From Desulfovibrio sp. (GTDB lineage Bacteria; Desulfobacterota; Desulfovibrionia; Desulfovibrionales; Desulfovibrionaceae), in assembly GCA_003525525.1 (NCBI GenBank), contig DQED01000040.1:940-11083 (forward strand): DNA of 10,144 bases, in the 5' to 3' direction. The notes beneath the pieces are model-generated. The model was not told the DNA's origin and made no database searches. It saw only the letters and a program-made list of their open reading frames with translations. Below are positions 6,826 to 10,144 of this stretch, piece after piece. The position numbers and the translations under genes are program-made. Positions within the stretch are counted from its first letter, which is position 1, and each line of letters starts with the position of its first letter.

Positions 6826-7440
6826 TTAGAACTTGCGGTCGAGCAGCTGCCGCAACACTTCCTCGTCGTCGGCCGTATCCAGGCCGTCCAGTTCGCGCCG
6901 CAGCGCCGTGATGGCCTCGCGCTCGGCCGCGACATGCGCGCGCAGCGCGTCGCGCCGCTGCCGGATCGCCGTCAGGATCGCGGCCTTGCGCGCGTTGGCC
7001 GACCCCAGCCGCGCCGTCACCACCTCGGCCAGGCGGCGGAAGATGCGGATGAGGAAATCCTCGCGCTCCGGGCTCGGCAGGAAATCCACATAGCCCATGT
7101 CCACGGCCAGGCAGCGCGACGGGACATCGGCCACCACCGTGGCCGTGCGCCCCTTGCCGAGGATGAAGCTCATCTCGCCGAAGACCGTGCCCGGCGCGTC
7201 CATGGCCGCGACCCGCTTCCCCCCGCGCAGCGCCCGCACCGCGCCGTCGAGCAGCACGAAAAAGGTCTTTTCGTAGTTGCCCTCCTCGACCACGGTCTCG
7301 CCCGCATCGAACAGGCAAAGCGACACCGCCCCGGTACGCAGCAACAGTTCCAGGTCCTCGTCCGCAAATCCGGCCCACAGCGGCAGCTTCGCCATCAGCG
7401 CGAGCACACGCGCGGCGTCGGCGTCCTCGATCCGGCGCAT
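6826..7440 (-). CDS. stand-alone cyclic-nucleotide-binding domain protein
   Basis: The 204-aa protein has a cNMP-binding beta-roll (about 15-125) and a helical, charged C-terminal tail (about 130-204) with no DNA-binding helix-turn-helix. The phosphate-binding cassette is intact: F87-G88-E89 and R98-T99-A100 in FGEMSFILGKGRTATV. E. coli CRP uses the equivalent Gly-Glu and Arg-Ser, and the Arg-Thr pair is the version associated with cGMP-dependent kinases. Binding of cAMP or cGMP is therefore credible, though which one is not decided by sequence. It begins 5 nt after the Crp/Fnr stop codon, and the upstream TAGG overlaps that stop as a modest ribosome site; the two are surely co-transcribed. 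Its output is unknown; a protein-protein role through the helical tail is the simplest inference. Confidence 0.88.
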   Translation of the reverse strand: MRRIEDADAARVLALMAKLPLWAGFADEDLELLLRTGAVSLCLFDAGETVVEEGNYEKTFFVLLDGAVRALRGGKRVAAMDAPGTVFGEMSFILGKGRTATVVADVPSRCLAVDMGYVDFLPSPEREDFLIRIFRRLAEVVTARLGSANARKAAILTAIRQRRDALRAHVAAEREAITALRRELDGLDTADDEEVLRQLLDRKF

Positions 7441-7445
7441 GGAGC

Positions 7446-8138
7446 CTAGCCTTCGACGTCCCCGGCGGCCACCGCCCCGAGGCCTGCACGGTCGCGAATC
7501 TCGATTTCCCGGCCCCGCACCTCGATATGGCCGGCTGCGACGAGCTTTTTGAGCGCCCGGGAAAGGGCCTCGGGCGTGGCCCCGACGATCTTGGCCACCT
7601 CGCGCTGGCTGATGGAAAGGCGCACCACGTCCCCGGACAGGGCCTTGCCGGCTTCATGCAGCAAAAAGACGGCCACGCGTCCGGGCAGGTCGCGCAGGGC
7701 AAGCGATTCGACCATGGCCATGGCCTCCTTGAACCGGCCGCACATGAGCCGCATCAGGTCGGAGAGCGCCTGAGGACTGTCCTGGATCGCCTCGGCCAGG
7801 GCCCTGGTCGGGAATTCCAGCACCACCGTCTCGGCAAGCGCTGCGACAAAGGCTGGAAAGGAGGCGCTGTCCACCAGCGTGCACAGGCAGAAGGGCTCGC
7901 CCGGCCCGAGCAGGAAAAGCGTCTGTTCCCGGCCGTCCGGACCGGCCCGGTAGACCTTGGCCTGCCCCGTGGCAATGCAGTGGAAAACATCCGCGGCCTC
8001 TTCCTTGATGGCAAGGAGCGCCCCGGGCGCATACCTGGTTACGCGCGCCTGCGCCGCAAGCCTATTGAGCCGCGGTTCGGACATGCCCCCGAAAAGCGGC
8101 AGGGAACGCAACAGGATCATCCGCGCCGTTTGGTCCAT
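7446..8138 (-). CDS. Crp/Fnr-family transcription regulator
   Basis: A 230-aa regulator with an N-terminal cNMP-type beta-roll (about 10-115), a long dimer helix (about 115-140) and a C-terminal winged helix (about 150-215). The helix-turn-helix is LSISQREVAKIVGATPEALSRALKKL (174-199), with E190-x-x-S193-R194 as in the FNR recognition helix, predicting TTGA-type half-sites. The effector pocket is unlike CRP: where Gly-Glu and Arg-Ser should be, it reads GEPFCLCTLVDSASFPAF. It has C54 (after H53), C84, C86 and C133 but not the N-terminal cysteine cluster of FNR, so redox, metal or haem sensing is possible but unproven. ATG 8138 is supported by GGAGGAA 3 nt upstream. It lies downstream of the gamma-glutamyltransferase, beyond a terminator, and is followed at 5 nt by the cyclic-nucleotide protein. 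HcpR- or DNR-like function is an alternative I cannot confirm. Confidence 0.9.
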   Translation of the reverse strand: MDQTARMILLRSLPLFGGMSEPRLNRLAAQARVTRYAPGALLAIKEEAADVFHCIATGQAKVYRAGPDGREQTLFLLGPGEPFCLCTLVDSASFPAFVAALAETVVLEFPTRALAEAIQDSPQALSDLMRLMCGRFKEAMAMVESLALRDLPGRVAVFLLHEAGKALSGDVVRLSISQREVAKIVGATPEALSRALKKLVAAGHIEVRGREIEIRDRAGLGAVAAGDVEG

Positions 8139-8178
8139 ATTTCCTCCGGTTGACCTTCCACGCGCCGCCGACCTTTCC

Positions 8179-8211
8179 GAAAACAAAAGGGGCGGCCCAG
8201 CGCGCCGCCCC
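8179..8211 (-). terminator. intrinsic terminator of the gamma-glutamyltransferase gene
   Basis: On the minus strand GGGGCGGC (8211-8204), loop GCGCTGG, GCCGCCCC (8196-8189) form a perfect 8-bp GC stem, followed at once by TTTTGTTTT. This is a textbook rho-independent terminator 24 nt after the stop codon. It should separate the gene from the Crp/Fnr pair downstream, so those need their own promoter (none is obvious in 8139-8188) or read-through. Confidence 0.85.
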
Positions 8212-8224
8212 AGCTTGCAGACCC

Positions 8225-8240
8225 TTTGACCGGGATCAGT
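8225..8240. promoter_or_regulatory. candidate FNR/HcpR-type operator near the Crp/Fnr gene
   Basis: TTTGACCGGGATCAGT contains TTGAC-N4-ATCAG, matching the FNR consensus TTGAT-N4-ATCAA at 8 of 10 positions. It also fits, apart from two positions, the TTGACC-NN-GGTCAA motif I recall for HcpR. It lies about 90 nt upstream of the regulator's start codon, which suggests autoregulation. However, it overlaps the stop codon of the upstream gene and lies before the terminator, so chance similarity is a real possibility. Confidence 0.3.
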
Positions 8241-9969
8241 ATCCGGCCGCCAGTCCGTCACCGCGCGGGTCGGTCGCGCCGAAGCGCACGCCTGTTTGCG
8301 GATCGATCAGGATCGCCCCGGCATGCCCCATGGTATCCGTGTAGGCGTCAACGACCTTAACGGGATGCCCCCGGCGGCGCAATTCTTCCACTGCGGCATC
8401 GCTCATGCGGCTTTCCAGCTTGAGATCGTTCGACGACGCTCCCCAGGTACGGCCATGCAGCCAGCGGGGCGCGGCGATCGCGTCCTGGGGCGTCATGCCG
8501 AAATCCACGATGCGCGTCACGATGGCGGCCTGCGTTTGCGGCTGCCCTTCGCCGCCCATGGTGCCGTACACGAGGTAGGGCTTGCCGTCCCGCAACAGCA
8601 TGGCGGGATTGAGGGTATGGAAAGTGCGCTTGTGCGGTTCGAGATGATTGACGTGGCTGGGATCCAGGGAGAAGAAGCTGCCGCGGTTTTGCAGCAGCAC
8701 GCCGGTATCGCCGGCCACGATTCCGGAACCGAAGTCATGGTAAATGCTCTGGATCAACGAAACGGCATTGCCCTGTTCGTCCACCACGCCAAGCCAGATC
8801 GTGTCGCCCTTGGGGTCAAGGGGTTTGACTTCCTTCGCCGCGTTCTTGAGATCGATGCGCGCGGCCTGTTCCTTGCCGTGCCGCGCCGAAAGCAACTCGT
8901 CCAGGGGAATCGTCGAGAAGGCCGGGTCCGTCAGGTAACGATCCCGATCGGCAAACGCCTCCTTGGTCGCCTCGACGATCAGGTGATAATAGTCCGCGGA
9001 GCCTTCGCCGAGCTTGCCCACATCGAAATTGTTCAGAATATTCAAAATCTCAAGTGAGGCCATCCCCTGGGTGTTGGGCGGGAAATTGTAGGCGACAAGG
9101 TTGCGGTACGGCACATGGATCGGTTCGACCCAGTCCGCCGTATGCTTGGCGAAATCGTCGAGCGTCAGCAGGCCACCGTTTTGCTGGAGATACGCGACGA
9201 TCCTCTTGGCAATGGGACCTTTATAGAAGGCGTCCGCCCCGTCCGTGGCGATGGTCTCCAGCGTCGCGGCCAGGGTGGGCAGTTTCATGACTTCGCCGAC
9301 GGTGTACGCCTTGCCCCCCGGCTTCAGGTACATGCCCGAAAACGCATCAAAGCGCTGGAGATTGCGGAATTCCTGATCATTGGGATTGACGTTGATCGCT
9401 TCCCAATACGCCAGGCTCGGGCTGACGGGGAAACCGTCGCGCGCATAGGTAATGGCGGATTGGAAAAGGCGCGCCCAGGGCAGGCTCTTCCCCATGGATT
9501 CCTTGGCGTAACGGTAGGCGGCATCCCAGCCGGAGACGACGCCCGGCACGGTATTGGCAGCCAGGAATCCGCGGGAGGGAATCTTGCTCAGCCCTTTGGA
9601 TTTGTAAAATTCGATGGTCGCTTTTTCGCCGGCCCGGCCGCTGGCGTTCAGGGCGCGCAATTCCCCGGTCTTCGCATTATAGATCAACCAGAAGTTGTCG
9701 CCGCCAAGCGTGCACATCTGCGGGTAGACCACCGCCAGCGTGGACGCGACGGCAATGGCCGCGTCCACGGCATTGCCGCCGGCGCGCAACACATCCACAC
9801 CGGCCTGGGTGGCCAGATAATTCGGCGAGGTGACCATCCCCTTCGTGGTCATGGGGTCGATGGTCCGGGAGGCCGTCTCGCTGTATTTTCCGGTCTGTGC
9901 CCGGAGGGTGCCCACAAAAAGGGTCATTGAAAAGACTCCAACCAAGACAACGCATTTTCGAAACGTCAC
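8236..9969 (-). CDS. ggt: gamma-glutamyltransferase / glutathione hydrolase, exported
   Basis: A 577-aa precursor of an N-terminal nucleophile hydrolase that cleaves gamma-glutamyl bonds such as that of glutathione and matures by self-cleavage. The nucleophile is T390 in PKGDTIWLGVVDEQGNAVSLIQS, the new N-terminus of the small subunit. Y-H-D-F-G-S-G-I-V and L-Q-N-R-G-S-F-F-S-L follow as expected. The oxyanion region reads GTMGGEGQPQTQ (about 469-480) rather than the GSPGG form of E. coli, a known variant of the wider family. Residues 1-24 form a signal peptide (basic start, hydrophobic VVLVGVFSMTLFVG core, cleavage likely after LRA), so it is periplasmic. GTG 9969 is chosen over ATG 9996 because AAAGGAG lies 6 nt before it and it gives a compact signal peptide. 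It has its own promoter, an overlapping candidate operator and a terminator, so it is likely monocistronic. GC is visibly lower than in neighbours (31-35 of 60 on two counted lines against 42-46), which hints at transfer. Confidence 0.93.
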   Translation of the reverse strand: MTFRKCVVLVGVFSMTLFVGTLRAQTGKYSETASRTIDPMTTKGMVTSPNYLATQAGVDVLRAGGNAVDAAIAVASTLAVVYPQMCTLGGDNFWLIYNAKTGELRALNASGRAGEKATIEFYKSKGLSKIPSRGFLAANTVPGVVSGWDAAYRYAKESMGKSLPWARLFQSAITYARDGFPVSPSLAYWEAINVNPNDQEFRNLQRFDAFSGMYLKPGGKAYTVGEVMKLPTLAATLETIATDGADAFYKGPIAKRIVAYLQQNGGLLTLDDFAKHTADWVEPIHVPYRNLVAYNFPPNTQGMASLEILNILNNFDVGKLGEGSADYYHLIVEATKEAFADRDRYLTDPAFSTIPLDELLSARHGKEQAARIDLKNAAKEVKPLDPKGDTIWLGVVDEQGNAVSLIQSIYHDFGSGIVAGDTGVLLQNRGSFFSLDPSHVNHLEPHKRTFHTLNPAMLLRDGKPYLVYGTMGGEGQPQTQAAIVTRIVDFGMTPQDAIAAPRWLHGRTWGASSNDLKLESRMSDAAVEELRRRGHPVKVVDAYTDTMGHAGAILIDPQTGVRFGATDPRGDGLAAGY

Positions 9970-10002
9970 CGTATACTCCTTTCTCAGAACTCGCATCCGA
10001 CC

Positions 10003-10020
10003 TTTTGACTTGCGCCAAAA
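10003..10020. promoter_or_regulatory. FNR-geometry dyad over the ggt transcription start
   Basis: TTTTGACTTGCGCCAAAA is an imperfect 18-bp palindrome (7 of 9 positions per arm) with core TTGAC-N4-GCCAA, the spacing of FNR/Crp-type operators. It begins directly after the predicted -10 and covers the expected start site, a position usually linked to repression. The Crp/Fnr protein encoded at 7446-8138, whose recognition helix is of FNR type, is the obvious candidate binder. That link is inference. Confidence 0.45.
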
Positions 10021-10049
10021 ATGTTAGCCATCTTAAAATGTAATGTAAA
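10021..10049 (-). promoter_or_regulatory. sigma70-like promoter of ggt
   Basis: On the minus strand TTTACA (10049-10044) and TAACAT (10026-10021) are 17 nt apart, matching the consensus at 5 of 6 and 4 of 6 positions. An A/T-rich stretch directly upstream (10050-10075) resembles an UP element. The predicted leader is about 45 nt and ends in a strong ribosome site. This is the clearest promoter in the window. Confidence 0.6.
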
Positions 10050-10075
10050 CAAAGATTTTATTTTAGTAACTATTG

Positions 10076-10144
10076 CCATTCTTGAAAAATGTTCTTCATT
10101 CTCCCCAGCGCAGCCTCCTCCCCATGCGAAGTGCAAAAAAAAAG
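10076..10144. other. intergenic edge with a nine-A run, no gene seen
   Basis: No coding frame is convincing here. On the minus strand the window begins with a run of nine T (10135-10143). This could be the T-tract of a terminator whose stem lies outside the window, belonging to the gene upstream of ggt, but only the tract is visible. Confidence 0.3.

Noticed and set aside
9115..9930. Plus-strand open frame opposite the gamma-glutamyltransferase
   Set aside because: The minus strand encodes a full-length enzyme with nucleophile, signal peptide, promoter and terminator. The opposite frame is a shadow.

Overview
This window looks like chromosomal DNA from a Desulfovibrionaceae-like delta-proteobacterium (Desulfovibrio sensu lato). 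That placement is an inference. It rests on high GC (70-77% on lines I counted), on the response regulator, diguanylate cyclase, COG3146 and COG2509-type protein families, and on a gene-end repeat I associate from memory with Desulfovibrio. No rRNA, tRNA, transposase, phage gene or CRISPR array is visible.

Layout from left to right. The last codons of an unidentified plus-strand gene (to 68) are followed by a GC-rich 17-bp stem-loop. A minus-strand response regulator with a degenerate HD-GYP domain (227-1384) is divergent from a plus-strand FAD-dependent dehydrogenase of the COG2509 type (1654-3048). The dehydrogenase converges on a minus-strand GGDEF diguanylate cyclase (3244-4296). In the gap between them each gene has its own copy of one structured 3' repeat, in inverted orientation. 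Divergent from the cyclase is a plus-strand run of three genes: a STAS anti-anti-sigma protein (4484-4825), a small class I methyltransferase (4842-5507) and a COG3146-type N-acyltransferase (5539-6711). An AT-rich convergent gap then leads to a minus-strand block. In transcription order this block is a gamma-glutamyltransferase with a signal peptide (8236-9969), an intrinsic terminator, a Crp/Fnr-type regulator (7446-8138), and a stand-alone cyclic-nucleotide-binding protein 5 nt downstream (6826-7440).

Signalling dominates: a response regulator, a c-di-GMP synthase, a partner-switch protein and two cNMP-fold proteins. The most interesting logic is on the right. The Crp/Fnr protein keeps a DNA-binding helix of FNR type (E-x-x-S-R) but has lost the nucleotide-binding signature. 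Its co-transcribed neighbour keeps that signature but has no DNA-binding domain. FNR-geometry dyads (TTGAC-N4 type) lie across the predicted start site of the gamma-glutamyltransferase promoter and at the end of that gene, upstream of the regulator. This suggests, but does not prove, a small local regulatory circuit. The gamma-glutamyltransferase also has clearly lower GC than its neighbours. Most other genes are ordinary members of known families.
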